Source: Lysobacter sp. GX 14042
GTDB lineage: Bacteria; Pseudomonadota; Gammaproteobacteria; Xanthomonadales; Xanthomonadaceae
Direction of reading: 5' to 3'
Length of the DNA: 64,000 bases
Assembly: GCF_021390425.1 (NCBI RefSeq)
Contig: NZ_JAJUWY010000002.1
Coordinates: 310,001 to 374,000, forward strand
Under the pieces are notes generated by a model that saw only the letters and a list, made by a program, of their open reading frames with translations, was not told the origin of the DNA and did no database searches. Shown here piece after piece: positions 7,851 to 16,528 of this stretch. Both the position numbers and the translations under genes were made by a program. Numbering within the stretch: the stretch's first letter is position 1; each line of letters starts with the position of its first letter.

Positions 7851-8570
7851 GTCATCGCCGTCCTCTGCCTCCTCACCCTCACCGGCTGCGCGACCGTGAT
7901 GGGCGACGTGCGCCCGTTCGAGCCTTACGCGCCGGTCGCCGCCTACCCCGGCATCGACACGGCAATGGTGGCGCCCCCGGCCGGCTACCCCGCCCCGGCC
8001 GCCCAGTCCACCGGCTCGATCTACGCCGGCGCCAGCCATGCGGCGCCGCGCGGGATGTCGCTGTTCGAAGACAACAAGGCCCGGCAGGTCGGCGACCTGC
8101 TGACCATCGTGCTGGTCGAGCGCACCTCCTCCTCCAGCCGCGCACAGACCGCGGTGACCAAGGACAGCGGCTTCAGCCTGGGCGCGCCGATCATCGGCGG
8201 CCGCCCGGTGACCGTGAACGGCACGCCGATCCTGCAGGCCGAGGTCGAGGCCGGCCGCGACTTCGCCGGTGCCGGCGACTCCACCCAGAGCAACCGCCTG
8301 GATGGCGAGATCACCGTGCAGGTGGTCCGCGAGCTGGGCAACGGCAACCTGCTGGTCAGCGGCAGCAAGCAGATGCGCCTGAACCAGGGCGATGAGCTGG
8401 TCCAGGTTCAAGGCATCGTGCGCACCGCCGATATCGGTCCCGACAACCGCATCACCTCCGACCGCGTCGGCAATGCGCAGATCGCCTATGGCGGCCGCGG
8501 CACCCTGGCGCGCTCCAACGCGATGGGCTGGCTGGGGCGCTTCTTCAACTCCGCCGCCTTCCCCTACTGA
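7824..8570 (+). CDS. flgH: Flagellar L-ring lipoprotein FlgH
   Basis: The outer-membrane L-ring subunit, made as a lipoprotein. From the ATG at 7824 the protein is 248 residues with a short signal [20 protein letters not shown] ending in the lipobox LTGC (acylated Cys at residue 22), then [10 protein letters not shown]. The conserved FlgH body includes [39 protein letters not shown] and a terminal [18 protein letters not shown]. The frame is open back to an ATG at 7728 overlapping the flgG stop. That was probably the original start before repeats entered the signal region, and using it would give a 53-residue pre-sequence. I prefer 7824 because it gives a normal signal length, but neither start has a strong ribosome site. 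Confidence 0.85.
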   Translation: MGSRVRGNDVIAVLCLLTLTGCATVMGDVRPFEPYAPVAAYPGIDTAMVAPPAGYPAPAAQSTGSIYAGASHAAPRGMSLFEDNKARQVGDLLTIVLVERTSSSSRAQTAVTKDSGFSLGAPIIGGRPVTVNGTPILQAEVEAGRDFAGAGDSTQSNRLDGEITVQVVRELGNGNLLVSGSKQMRLNQGDELVQVQGIVRTADIGPDNRITSDRVGNAQIAYGGRGTLARSNAMGWLGRFFNSAAFPY

Positions 8571-8580
8571 GGCCACCACC

Positions 8581-9696
8581 ATGCACATCTTCCGGAGCCT
8601 GCTGGTGCTCGCCGCCCTGGTCCTCGCCGGCACGCCGGCGCACGCCGAGCGGATCAAGGACCTGGCGCAGGTCGAGGGGGTCCGCGGCAATCCGCTGGTC
8701 GGCTACGGGCTGGTGGTGGGACTGGATGGCAGCGGCGACCGCACCAGCCAGACCCCGTTCACCGTGCAGAGCCTGAAGACCATGCTCGACCAGCTCGGCG
8801 TCAGCATTCCGCCGGGGGTCAATCCGCAGCTCAAGAACGTGGCCGCGGTGGCGATCTCCGCCGAGCTGCCGCCGCATGCCAAGCCCGGCCAGCCGATCGA
8901 CGTGACCGTGTCCTCGATCGGCAACGCCGGCTCGCTGCGCGGCGGCAGCCTGCTGATGGCCCCGCTCAAGGGCGCCGACGGGCAGGTCTACGCGATCGCC
9001 CAGGGCAGCCTGGTGGTCTCGGGCTTCGGCGCCTCCGGGCGCGACGGCTCGCGGATCTCGGTCAACGCGCCCAACACCGGCCGCATCCCCAACGGCGCCA
9101 TCGTCGAGCGCGCGGTCGCCGCCGGCATGGCGGGCGGCGGCGCGGCCGGCGGCACGGTCACCCTCAACCTGCACGAATTCGATTTCACCACCGCCTCGCG
9201 CGTGGTGCAGGCGATCGACCGCGCCTTCGGCCCCGGGCATGCCCGCGCGATCGACGGCGTCACCATCCAGGTCGATCCGCCGACGGGCGACCGGATCGGC
9301 TTCCTGGCCCAGCTGGAATCGTTGGAGGTCAGCCCGGGCATGGCGGCCGCGAAGGTGATCGTCAACTCGCGCACCGGCACCGTGGTCATGGGCGGCCAGG
9401 TCAGCGTGCTGCCGGCGGCGGTCTCGCACGGCTCGCTCACCGTGTCGATCACCGAGAGCGCAGTGGTCAGCCAGCCCGGCGCCTTCGGCGGCGGCCAGAC
9501 CGTGGTCGCCCCGCAGAGCACCATCGAGGCCACCGAGACCGGCAGCGACCGGATGTTCCTGTTCGAGGGCGGCAGCTCGCTGGAGGCGATCGTGCGCGCG
9601 GTCAACGCGGTTGGCGCGGCGCCGGGGGACATCGTCGCCATCCTCGAGGCGCTCAAGCGCGCCGGCGCCCTGCGGGCGGAGCTGGAAGTGATCTGA
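8581..9696 (+). CDS. flgI: Flagellar P-ring protein FlgI
   Basis: A 371-residue periplasmic P-ring subunit. A clear Sec signal peptide ([20 protein letters not shown], cleavage after AHA) is followed by the highly conserved mature start [20 protein letters not shown]. Other signatures are [19 protein letters not shown], the glycine-rich [19 protein letters not shown] and the ending [20 protein letters not shown]. It follows flgH after 10 bp. FlgA, encoded at 1.3-2.0 kb, is its assembly chaperone. Confidence 0.97.
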   Translation: MHIFRSLLVLAALVLAGTPAHAERIKDLAQVEGVRGNPLVGYGLVVGLDGSGDRTSQTPFTVQSLKTMLDQLGVSIPPGVNPQLKNVAAVAISAELPPHAKPGQPIDVTVSSIGNAGSLRGGSLLMAPLKGADGQVYAIAQGSLVVSGFGASGRDGSRISVNAPNTGRIPNGAIVERAVAAGMAGGGAAGGTVTLNLHEFDFTTASRVVQAIDRAFGPGHARAIDGVTIQVDPPTGDRIGFLAQLESLEVSPGMAAAKVIVNSRTGTVVMGGQVSVLPAAVSHGSLTVSITESAVVSQPGAFGGGQTVVAPQSTIEATETGSDRMFLFEGGSSLEAIVRAVNAVGAAPGDIVAILEALKRAGALRAELEVI

Positions 9697-9702
9697 CCGG
9701 CC

Positions 9703-10809
9703 ATGCACCTGCAATCCGCCACCGCCATGTCGCTGCAGCAGCCCGCCTCGGCCACCTCGCCGGAGCGGGTGCGCACGGCCGCGCGCGAGCTGGAGTCGCA
9801 GTTCGCCCGGATGATGATCAAGTCCATGCGCGAGACCGGCATGGGCGACGCGATGTTCGGTGGCGACACCACCTATCGCGACATGTACGACCAGAAACTG
9901 GCCGACCAGCTCACCCGGGGCCGTGGCCTCGGGCTGGCACCGATGATCGAGAAGCAGCTCGGCCGCAGCCTGCAGCCAAAGGTGGACGCCGATGCCGGCG
10001 GGGCCCTGCCGCTGCCGGCTGCGGGGCGTGCCGGCGGCGCCGGTTTCCAGCTGGGTGCCGCGGCGATCGACATGCCGATGGCGTCCGCCGGCGCGATGGC
10101 GCTGCCGGCGCGCAATCCGATGCTGATGCACAAGGGCCTGATGCAGGACCTGCCGATGACCGAACCGGTGCTGTCGCTGGCCGGCACCGACAGCGGAGTG
10201 TCGATCGACGCCGCCGCGCCGCTCGCCGCGCCGGCCCTGCCCGTCCCGCCGGCCAACCGCGGCCCGGTGAAGCTGGACGCCAGCAGCCCCGAGGCGTTCG
10301 TCAAGTCGATCTGGCCGGCCGCCTGCGAGACCGCCGAAGAACTCGGCGTGTCGCCCAGGGCCCTGGTCGCCCAGGCCGCGCTGGAAACCGGCTGGGGCCG
10401 CCGGCTGGTCGGTGGCGCGGACTCGCACAACCTGTTCGGCATCAAGGCCACCGGTGGCTGGAAGGGCGCGAAGGTCGCCTCCGGCACCCACGAGTACTAC
10501 GGCGGCCAGCGGGTGGACATCCGCGACAACTTCCGCGCCTACGACTCGGTGCAGCAGAGCTTCGATGACTACGCGAAGCTGATGCGCAGCCAGCGCTACG
10601 CCGGCGCCCTGGCCTCCGGCGGGGACCCGGCGCAGTTCGCCCGGGCCCTGCAGAAGGCCGGCTACGCCACCGATCCCTCCTACGCCGCCAAGATCAGCGC
10701 GATCGCCAACGGTCCGACCCTGCGCCGCGCACTCGATGCGTTGCCGGGCGACGGGCTGCCGGCCGGCCGCATGGTCGCCATGCGCGGTGGCAACGGCACC
10801 CGGGGCTGA
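9703..10809 (+). CDS. flgJ: Rod cap and peptidoglycan hydrolase FlgJ
   Basis: A 368-residue bifunctional protein. Residues about 15-95 form the rod-capping domain (ELESQFARMMIKSMRETGMG). A Pro/Ala linker follows. Residues about 190-345 form a glucosaminidase (GH73-type) domain with the catalytic Glu in AALETGWGRR, then NLFGIKATGGWKG and FRAYDSVQQSFDDYAKLM. The hydrolase opens the murein layer so the rod can pass. It is longer than the enterobacterial protein (about 313 residues), mainly because of the linker. flgK starts 2 bp after the stop. Confidence 0.95.
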   Translation: MHLQSATAMSLQQPASATSPERVRTAARELESQFARMMIKSMRETGMGDAMFGGDTTYRDMYDQKLADQLTRGRGLGLAPMIEKQLGRSLQPKVDADAGGALPLPAAGRAGGAGFQLGAAAIDMPMASAGAMALPARNPMLMHKGLMQDLPMTEPVLSLAGTDSGVSIDAAAPLAAPALPVPPANRGPVKLDASSPEAFVKSIWPAACETAEELGVSPRALVAQAALETGWGRRLVGGADSHNLFGIKATGGWKGAKVASGTHEYYGGQRVDIRDNFRAYDSVQQSFDDYAKLMRSQRYAGALASGGDPAQFARALQKAGYATDPSYAAKISAIANGPTLRRALDALPGDGLPAGRMVAMRGGNGTRG

Positions 10810-10811
10810 CC

Positions 10812-12695
10812 ATGAGTTCGATGCTTTCCACCGGCAGCTCGGCACTGCTCGCCTTCCAGCGGGCCCTGAACACGGTCGGCCACAACGTCGCCAACGCCAG
10901 CACGCCCGGCTACAGCCGCCAACGGGTGGACATGCAGGCGCGCATCGGCCAGAACACCGGCCCCGGCCAGTTCGGCGCCGGCGTCGACGTGGCCAGGCTG
11001 CAGCGCCTGGCCGACGGCCTGGTGCTGGGCCGCCAGCTCGACAGCAGCGGCGAGATGGGCCGGCTGCAGCAGCTGTCCGGGCTGGCGATACGCCTGGACA
11101 CGGTGGTGTCCGACAGTGTCAGCGGGCTGGCCCTGCCGTGGTCGGAGTTCTTCGCCGCGGCCGAGGGCGTGACCGCCGAGCCGGCCTCGTCGGCCGCGCG
11201 CGGCGCCCTGCTGTCCGCCGGCACCCAGCTGGCCACGCGCTGGAACCAGCTCGACCGGCAGATGGGACAGCTCGACAGCGAGGTCAACGACCGGCTGAAG
11301 GCCCAGGTCGGCACCGCCAACCGCCTGGCCGGCGAGGTCGCCAGGCTCAACCGCGACATCGCCGCCGCCGGCCCGAACGCCTCCCCGGACATGCTTGACC
11401 AGCGCGACCTGCGCCTGGGCGAGCTCGCCGGACTGGTCGGGGTGGAAACCGTGGCCCAGGACGACGGCTCGGTGAACGTGTTCACCACCGGCGGCCAGGC
11501 CCTGGTGCTGGGCGCCCGGTCGATGGAGCTGGGCACCCTGCCCGACCCGTACCGCGCCGATCGCCTGCAGCTGTCGCTGCAGGGCGCCACCGGCCAGCCG
11601 ATGCCGCTGGGCGGAAGCGCGGTGTCGGGCGAGATCGGCGGGCTGCTGGAGTTCCGCGACCGGGTGCTGGATCCGGCGCGCGCCGAGCTCGGGCGGCTGG
11701 CCGCCACCTTCGCCGAAGGCTTCAACGCCACCCAGCGCGCCGGCGTGGACTACAACGGCAAGCCCGGCGCGGACATGTTCGAGCTGCCCCCGCCCCGGGT
11801 CGACCGCCATGCCGGCAACACCGGCGATGCCGGCTTCACCAGCCGCATCGGCGACCTCGGCGCGCTGACCGGCCAGGACCTGGTGCTGCGCTTCGATGGC
11901 GGCGCCTGGAGCGCGACCCGCGCCGACACCGGCCAGCCGGTCCCGCTGAGCGGCAGCGGCACCGCCGGGGATCCGCTGAAGGTCGGTGGCGTGGAACTGG
12001 TAGTCGACGGCACCCCGGCCAGCGGCGACCGCTTCTCCCTGCGTCCGACCGCCGGCGCCGCCGCGGGCCTGCAGATGGTGCTGGAAGACCCCTACGCCAT
12101 CGCCGCCGCCGCGCCGCTGGAAGCCACCGCCGACGCCGCGAACCTCGGCAAGGCCACGCCCGGCGCCAGCCGCATCACCGACCCGGCCGCCTTCGCCAGC
12201 GCGGCCACCGCCACCATCGAGTTCATCGATGCCGGCCAGTACACCGTCAACGGCGGCACCCCGGTGGCCTGGCAGCCCGGCCAGCCGATCCGCGGCGAGG
12301 GCTGGGAACTCGACATCGACGGCACCCCGGCGCCCGGCGACCGCTTCAGCGCCGCCCCCACCCCGCCGCGCTCGGCCGACAACGCCAACGCCCGCCAGCT
12401 GGCCGGGCTCGACGAACTCGACCTGCTGGCCGGCGGCACCCTGGACCTGGGCACCGCCCTGGCGCAGTTCACCGGCAAGGTCGGCGGCGAGGCCCGCCAT
12501 TCCGAGCTGGCGCTGGAGGCACAGACCGCGATCGACACCCAGGTCAGCGCCGAGCGCGAGTCCATCTCCGGCGTGAACCTGGACGAGGAGGCCGCCAACC
12601 TGCTGCGTTACCAGCAGGCCTACATGGCCGCCGCCCAGGTCATCGCCACCGCCGACACCCTGTTCCAGACCCTGCTCGGCGCGGTCCGCCGCTGA
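10812..12695 (+). CDS. flgK: Hook-filament junction protein FlgK (HAP1)
   Basis: A 627-residue hook-associated protein joining hook to filament. The N-terminus LAFQRALNTVGHNVANASTP and GYSRQRVDMQARIGQ is the FlgK signature. The C-terminus SGVNLDEEAANLLRYQQAYM and AAAQVIATADTLFQTLLG completes the D0/D1 coiled coil. Two internal hook IN-like stretches (DGGAWSATRADTGQPV near residue 360 and AGQYTVNGGTPVAWQPGQ near 475) lie in the variable middle domain. Secretion is assisted by FlgN. Confidence 0.96.
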   Translation: MSSMLSTGSSALLAFQRALNTVGHNVANASTPGYSRQRVDMQARIGQNTGPGQFGAGVDVARLQRLADGLVLGRQLDSSGEMGRLQQLSGLAIRLDTVVSDSVSGLALPWSEFFAAAEGVTAEPASSAARGALLSAGTQLATRWNQLDRQMGQLDSEVNDRLKAQVGTANRLAGEVARLNRDIAAAGPNASPDMLDQRDLRLGELAGLVGVETVAQDDGSVNVFTTGGQALVLGARSMELGTLPDPYRADRLQLSLQGATGQPMPLGGSAVSGEIGGLLEFRDRVLDPARAELGRLAATFAEGFNATQRAGVDYNGKPGADMFELPPPRVDRHAGNTGDAGFTSRIGDLGALTGQDLVLRFDGGAWSATRADTGQPVPLSGSGTAGDPLKVGGVELVVDGTPASGDRFSLRPTAGAAAGLQMVLEDPYAIAAAAPLEATADAANLGKATPGASRITDPAAFASAATATIEFIDAGQYTVNGGTPVAWQPGQPIRGEGWELDIDGTPAPGDRFSAAPTPPRSADNANARQLAGLDELDLLAGGTLDLGTALAQFTGKVGGEARHSELALEAQTAIDTQVSAERESISGVNLDEEAANLLRYQQAYMAAAQVIATADTLFQTLLGAVRR

Positions 12696-12723
12696 GCCAC
12701 GGACATGACCGCATGAGGCCACG

Positions 12724-13917
12724 ATGAGGATCTCCACCGCCGGGATGTACCTGCAGGGGCTGCAGGCGATGATGCAGCGCCAGTCCGAACTGGCCCGCAC
12801 CAGCGAGCAGATCAGCAGCGGCATGCGCTTCAGCCGGGCCGGGCAGGACCCCGCGGCGGCGACGGCGGCGCAGCAGCTGGACCATGCGCTGGCCTCGCTT
12901 GGGCAGTTCAAGGGCAATGCCGGCCACGCGCAGCGCCGGCTGGAGATGCAGGAAACCGCGCTGTCGGACGCCGGCGACCAGCTCGGCCGCGCCCGTGACC
13001 TGGTGGTGCGCGCCAACACCCCGACGCTGTCGGACCAGGACCGGCGGCTGATCGCGGTGGAGATGCGCGAAATCCGCTCCCAGCTGCTGGACATCGCCAA
13101 CCGCCAGGACGGCGCCGGGCGTGCGCTGTTCGCCGGCACCCGCGACGGCGTGGTGCCCTTCACCGACGGCGCCGGCAACGTGAGCTACGCCGGCAACGAC
13201 GGGCGCAACGACATCGAGGTCGCACCCGGCCTGTCAGTCGCCGACACCGACCCGGGCAGCGCACTGTTCATGCGCATGCCCACTGGCGACGGCATCGTCC
13301 GCGCCAGCGCTGGCGACGCCAACACCGGCAGCGGGGTCCTCAAGCAGGCCAGCGTGACCGACCACCGCAGCTGGAACGGCGAAGGCATCACCGCCGAGTT
13401 CACCGCACCGGACCAGTACCGGGTGCTGGACGCCGGGGGCGCGGAGATCGCCAGCGGCAGCTGGGAATCCGGCCAGGCGATCAGCGCCGGCGGCGTGCAG
13501 ATGCAGCTCAGCGGCGCTCCCGCGGCCGGCGACAGCTTCAGCCTGGAGCCGTCCGGCACCCGTGACATCTTCGCCACGCTCGACGGCATCGCCGACCTGC
13601 TGGAAACCCCCGGCGGCAATCCGGCGGCCGATGCGCGCCGCGCCAACATCCTCAGCGGTGCGCTGGGCGACCTCGGCAGTGCCCAGGAGCACCTGCTCGC
13701 TGCCCGCGCCAGCACCGGCGCGCGCCTGTCCACCCTGGACAACGCCGCCGAAAGCCGCGAGTCCACTGCCCTGGCGCTGGAGTCGACCCTCTCGGGCCTG
13801 CGCGACACCGACTACGCCGAGGCCGCCACCCGCCTGGGCATGCAGCTCAACGCGCTGGAAGCGGCCCAGCAGGTGACCCTGCGCATTCAGGGGCTGTCGT
13901 TGTTCAACAAGCTGTAA
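12724..13917 (+). CDS. flgL: Hook-filament junction protein FlgL (HAP3)
   Basis: A 397-residue flagellin-like junction protein. It opens MRISTAGMYLQGLQAMMQRQ, continues TSEQISSGMRFSRAGQDPAA, and ends with RDTDYAEAATRLGMQLNALE and a coiled-coil tail QQVTLRIQGLSLFNKL, as in FlgL. It is the last gene of the flg operon. A toxin-antitoxin pair rather than fliC follows directly. Confidence 0.95.
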   Translation: MRISTAGMYLQGLQAMMQRQSELARTSEQISSGMRFSRAGQDPAAATAAQQLDHALASLGQFKGNAGHAQRRLEMQETALSDAGDQLGRARDLVVRANTPTLSDQDRRLIAVEMREIRSQLLDIANRQDGAGRALFAGTRDGVVPFTDGAGNVSYAGNDGRNDIEVAPGLSVADTDPGSALFMRMPTGDGIVRASAGDANTGSGVLKQASVTDHRSWNGEGITAEFTAPDQYRVLDAGGAEIASGSWESGQAISAGGVQMQLSGAPAAGDSFSLEPSGTRDIFATLDGIADLLETPGGNPAADARRANILSGALGDLGSAQEHLLAARASTGARLSTLDNAAESRESTALALESTLSGLRDTDYAEAATRLGMQLNALEAAQQVTLRIQGLSLFNKL

Positions 13918-13920
13918 CGC

Positions 13921-13956
13921 ACGCACGTGCGTATACTGTGCACGAACCTGTGCACA
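13921..13956 (+). promoter_or_regulatory. Promoter and probable autoregulatory operator of the RES-Xre module
   Basis: A perfect 12-bp palindrome ACGCACGTGCGT (13921-13932) abuts a -10-like TATACT (13932-13937). Two TGTGCAC repeats follow (13937-13943 and 13949-13955) before the AGGAG ribosome site of the antitoxin. Palindromes around the -10 of an antitoxin gene are typical operators for the antitoxin itself. Confidence 0.6.
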
Positions 13957-13968
13957 GGAGCGCGCACC

Positions 13969-14337
13969 ATGTCAGCAGTCCTGCAGGACTCCACCGAACT
14001 GTTCCGCGAACCCGGGCAGACCTGGCTGTCGCCGGCAAAGTTCGCATCGCTGCTGGACCTGGACCTGGCGACCATGGCGACCGCCCTGGGCGTGCATCGC
14101 AACACCATGCGCCTGCACCCGGACAGCCCGCGCACCCAGGAACGCATGCGCGACTACAACCGCGTGTTCATGGCCCTGGTCGCGATCAAGCCGGATGCCG
14201 GGGACGCGGCCTTCCACATGAAGAACACGCCGATCCGGGTACTTGGCCAACGGACGCTTTTTGAGGCGGTCCAAGATGGCGACACCGGCAAGGCACTGCG
14301 TTACCTGCAATCCATCTCCGGCGGCCAGAACGGATGA
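13969..14337 (+). CDS. Xre/MbcA/ParS-family antitoxin of a RES-Xre module
   Basis: A 122-residue cytosolic protein. An N-terminal helix-turn-helix-like region (LSPAKFASLLDLDLATMATA, then LGVHRNTMRLHPDSPRTQER) is followed by the C-terminal DUF2384-type domain with MKNTPIRVLGQRTLFEAVQD and GKALRYLQSISGG, the part that normally plugs the RES toxin active site. The start is fixed by CAGGAG 8 bases upstream. It overlaps the toxin gene by 4 bp (ATGA), antitoxin first, which is the normal RES-Xre order. It probably represses its own promoter through the palindromes upstream. Confidence 0.88.
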   Translation: MSAVLQDSTELFREPGQTWLSPAKFASLLDLDLATMATALGVHRNTMRLHPDSPRTQERMRDYNRVFMALVAIKPDAGDAAFHMKNTPIRVLGQRTLFEAVQDGDTGKALRYLQSISGGQNG

Positions 14338-14849
14338 GGTACTCCCGGCTGGGTGTCGGCACCCCGCTTTATCGTGCCCACAACCCGCGTTGGGCTTCCC
14401 AGCCGATGAGTGGTGCCGGGGCCGCCAGGTCCGGCGGACGCTTCAACCGCCAGGGCATTGAAGCGCTGTACTTGAGCCTGGATATTCAGACCAGCGCGGC
14501 CGAGTACCGGCAAGACGATCCCCTTTCGGATCCCTTCACCCTCATCACATACGTATCGGAGTTGCCCGACCTCGTGGACCTGCGGCTTCTCGACGACACG
14601 TGGGATCCGCTGTGGCATGACTGGGGTACCGACTGGCGCCAGATGTTCGTGGATGGTTTGGAGCCACCGAGCTGGGCCTTGGGAGACATGCTGAGGGATG
14701 GCGACGAGATCGGCCTGATCTTTCCCAGCCTCGCTGAGCCCGCCGGCTTGAACGTGGTGCTGTTCAACGACCGTCTTGAGCCGGAATGGCTGGCGGCGCA
14801 TGACCCCAAGGGACTCATCCCGACAGACCAGTCCAGCTGGGCTGCGTAA
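14334..14849 (+). CDS. RES-domain toxin (NAD+-degrading family)
   Basis: A 171-residue RES-domain protein. The family fold is shown by LYRAHNPRWASQPMSGAGAA, then GGRFNRQGIEALYLSLDIQT and SAAEY, with the conserved Arg (R14) and Glu (E57) and a later Ser in LIFPSLAEPAG. Known RES toxins degrade NAD+ and stop growth unless bound by their Xre partner, encoded just upstream with a 4-bp overlap. The module sits between flgL and fliC, an unusual place that suggests insertion into an existing flagellar locus. All key residues are present, so it is likely active. Confidence 0.88.
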   Translation: MRYSRLGVGTPLYRAHNPRWASQPMSGAGAARSGGRFNRQGIEALYLSLDIQTSAAEYRQDDPLSDPFTLITYVSELPDLVDLRLLDDTWDPLWHDWGTDWRQMFVDGLEPPSWALGDMLRDGDEIGLIFPSLAEPAGLNVVLFNDRLEPEWLAAHDPKGLIPTDQSSWAA

Positions 14850-14869
14850 GCAGCAAGTCCGCGACACCC

Positions 14870-14896
14870 TTCAGTTCCCCGAGCCCCGCCCGATAA
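14870..14896 (+). promoter_or_regulatory. Possible second, weaker sigma-28 promoter before fliC
   Basis: TTCAGTTC, 11 bases, CCCGATAA: spacing and -10 fit FliA, but the -35 is poor. The same stretch also contains a GCCCC/GGGGC hairpin that could terminate the toxin transcript, so the promoter reading is tentative. Confidence 0.25.
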
Positions 14897-14974
14897 CAGG
14901 GGCGAGGCATCTGCATGCCTGCGCCGCGCCCTAGCAGCGAACGCAGGAAAAAGCAAAAAAGTTTCAAAACGGCC

Positions 14975-15001
14975 TAAAGCCTCCCGCCCCCGGGCCGATA
15001 T
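14975..15001 (+). promoter_or_regulatory. Sigma-28 (FliA) promoter of fliC
   Basis: TAAAGCCT, 11 bases, GCCGATAT: near-perfect FliA consensus with exact spacing, 93 bases upstream of the flagellin start, leaving a leader of roughly 80 bases. This makes fliC a late flagellar gene dependent on FliA and on release of FlgM. Confidence 0.9.
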
Positions 15002-15093
15002 CCAAAACAGCAGCGGACAGGACCGGATCACGGCAGGCCCCTGCAACGCCAACCGGCGCGAAACGCCGGACTTCCGAATCCAGGAGACCTCAA

Positions 15094-16266
15094 ATGTCTG
15101 TCATCAACACCAACGTGATGTCGCTCAACGCGCAGCGCAACCTGAGCACCAACAGCGCGGACCTCGGCAACACCATCCAGCGCCTGTCCTCGGGCCTGCG
15201 CATCAACAGCGCCAAGGACGACGCCGCCGGCTTGGCCATCAGCCAGCGCTTCAGCACCCAGGTCCGCGGCATGGACCAGGCCGCCCGCAACGCCAACGAC
15301 GGCATCTCCCTGGCGCAGACCGCCGAGGGCGCGCTGGGCGAGATCGGCAACAACCTGCAGCGCATCCGTGAGCTGGCCGTGCAGTCGCGCAACGCGACCA
15401 ACTCCACCGATGACCGCGCCGCCCTGCAGAAGGAAGTGGACCAGCTGAAGGCGGAGATCGACCGCGTCGCCGATACCACCAACTTCAATGGGACCAAACT
15501 GCTCGATGGCAGCTTCACCAACCAGTCGTTCCAGGTTGGCGCCAACCAGGGTGAGACGATCGACATTGCCGCCATTGCCAATGCGAACATCGACAAGCTT
15601 GGTAGCTACCAGTCGCTCTCGGTTGCGGGCGCGGCTCCGACAGCAGTCACCGCCATCGCCGAGGGCGACCTGAAGATCAATGGCGTCGAGATTGCAGCGA
15701 TCCCGGCCGGTGAGGCCGACGCCTTCACCGCCCGTGGCACCGCCGTAGCCGAAGCCATCAACGCCGCGTCATCCAAGACCGGAGTCACCGCCACTGCCGG
15801 CGACGATGGTGCCGTCACTCTGAGCACCCTGGATGGCTCCGATATCAAAATCGAGATGAGTGATAGCGCCACGGCCGGCGCCACCGGGCTCGCGGCTGCT
15901 GGGACTTACACCACGGAAAGCGACCCGGATGACGTGACCGTTACGGACAACGTCGGCTTCAAGAACCTCGATATTTCGACGCCTGGTGGCGCCGACAAGG
16001 CCTTGCTCGCCATGGATGCCGCTCTGAAGTCGGTCAACGACGCCCGCGCCGACCTGGGTGCGATCCAGAACCGCTTCTCCTCGGTCGTGACCAACCTGCA
16101 GACCGGCTCGGAGAACCTGTCGGCTGCGCGCAGCCGGATCATGGACGCCGACTACGCCAAGGAGACCGCCAACCTGTCGCGGACCCAGATCCTGCAGCAG
16201 GCCGGTACCGCAATGCTGGCCCAGGCCAACCAGGCGCCGCAGAGCGTGCTCAGCCTGCTGCGCTGA
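15094..16266 (+). CDS. fliC: Flagellin FliC
   Basis: A 390-residue flagellin, the filament subunit. It starts MSVINTNVMSLNAQRNLSTN, has the conserved QRLSSGLRINSAKDDAAGLA, and ends NLSRTQILQQAGTAMLAQAN and QAPQSVLSLLR. The central domain (about residues 170-290) includes a flagellin IN-type segment (DLKINGVEIAAIPAG) and is variable, as expected for the surface-exposed part. AGGAG precedes the start. Only one flagellin gene is present. A strong terminator follows, separating it from fliD. Confidence 0.97.
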   Translation: MSVINTNVMSLNAQRNLSTNSADLGNTIQRLSSGLRINSAKDDAAGLAISQRFSTQVRGMDQAARNANDGISLAQTAEGALGEIGNNLQRIRELAVQSRNATNSTDDRAALQKEVDQLKAEIDRVADTTNFNGTKLLDGSFTNQSFQVGANQGETIDIAAIANANIDKLGSYQSLSVAGAAPTAVTAIAEGDLKINGVEIAAIPAGEADAFTARGTAVAEAINAASSKTGVTATAGDDGAVTLSTLDGSDIKIEMSDSATAGATGLAAAGTYTTESDPDDVTVTDNVGFKNLDISTPGGADKALLAMDAALKSVNDARADLGAIQNRFSSVVTNLQTGSENLSAARSRIMDADYAKETANLSRTQILQQAGTAMLAQANQAPQSVLSLLR

Positions 16267-16296
16267 TCGCTGCAACATCGGAGTTCTCTCTCCGGG

Positions 16297-16331
16297 ACCG
16301 GCCAGTGGCGGAAGCTGCTGGCCGGTTTTTG
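16297..16331 (+). terminator. Rho-independent terminator of fliC
   Basis: ACCGGCCAG (16297-16305) pairs with CTGGCCGGT (16318-16326) and is followed directly by a T tract (TTTTTG), 30 bp after the fliC stop. Confidence 0.9.
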
Positions 16332-16347
16332 TTTGGTACGTCCTTGG

Positions 16348-16367
16348 GTTCCCGCGTTCGCGGGAAC
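16348..16367. repeat. Dispersed palindrome in the fliC-fliD gap
   Basis: GTTCCCGCGTTCGCGGGAAC, a perfect copy of the palindromic family, followed by the usual GACGG tail. It lies between the fliC terminator and the fliD promoter. Confidence 0.85.
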
Positions 16368-16399
16368 GACGGTGGATGTGACGCGGATCACCGAAAAGC

Positions 16400-16426
16400 T
16401 AAAGGTCCAGGTGGTTTTGCCGTTAC
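16400..16426 (+). promoter_or_regulatory. Sigma-28 (FliA) promoter of fliD
   Basis: TAAAGGTC, 11 bases, GCCGTTAC: good FliA match with exact spacing, 103 bases before fliD. It allows fliDS and the downstream genes to be expressed late, independently of fliC. Confidence 0.75.
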
Positions 16427-16528
16427 CGGGATTGAACGGAACGCAGGCGCGGCGCGCCAGGGATCCGTCGGAACGCTTCTTGCTGGCACTGCTGGATCGA
16501 CCGCAAGGCACCGCTCGAGGAGACGCAG

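Noticed and set aside
8545-13178. Very long open frames on the minus strand opposite flgI, flgJ, flgK and flgL (766 and 832 codons)
   Set aside because: They are shadows of GC-rich genes: low-complexity Arg/Ala/Gly/His composition, no domain motifs, and the plus strand encodes intact, recognisable flagellar proteins.
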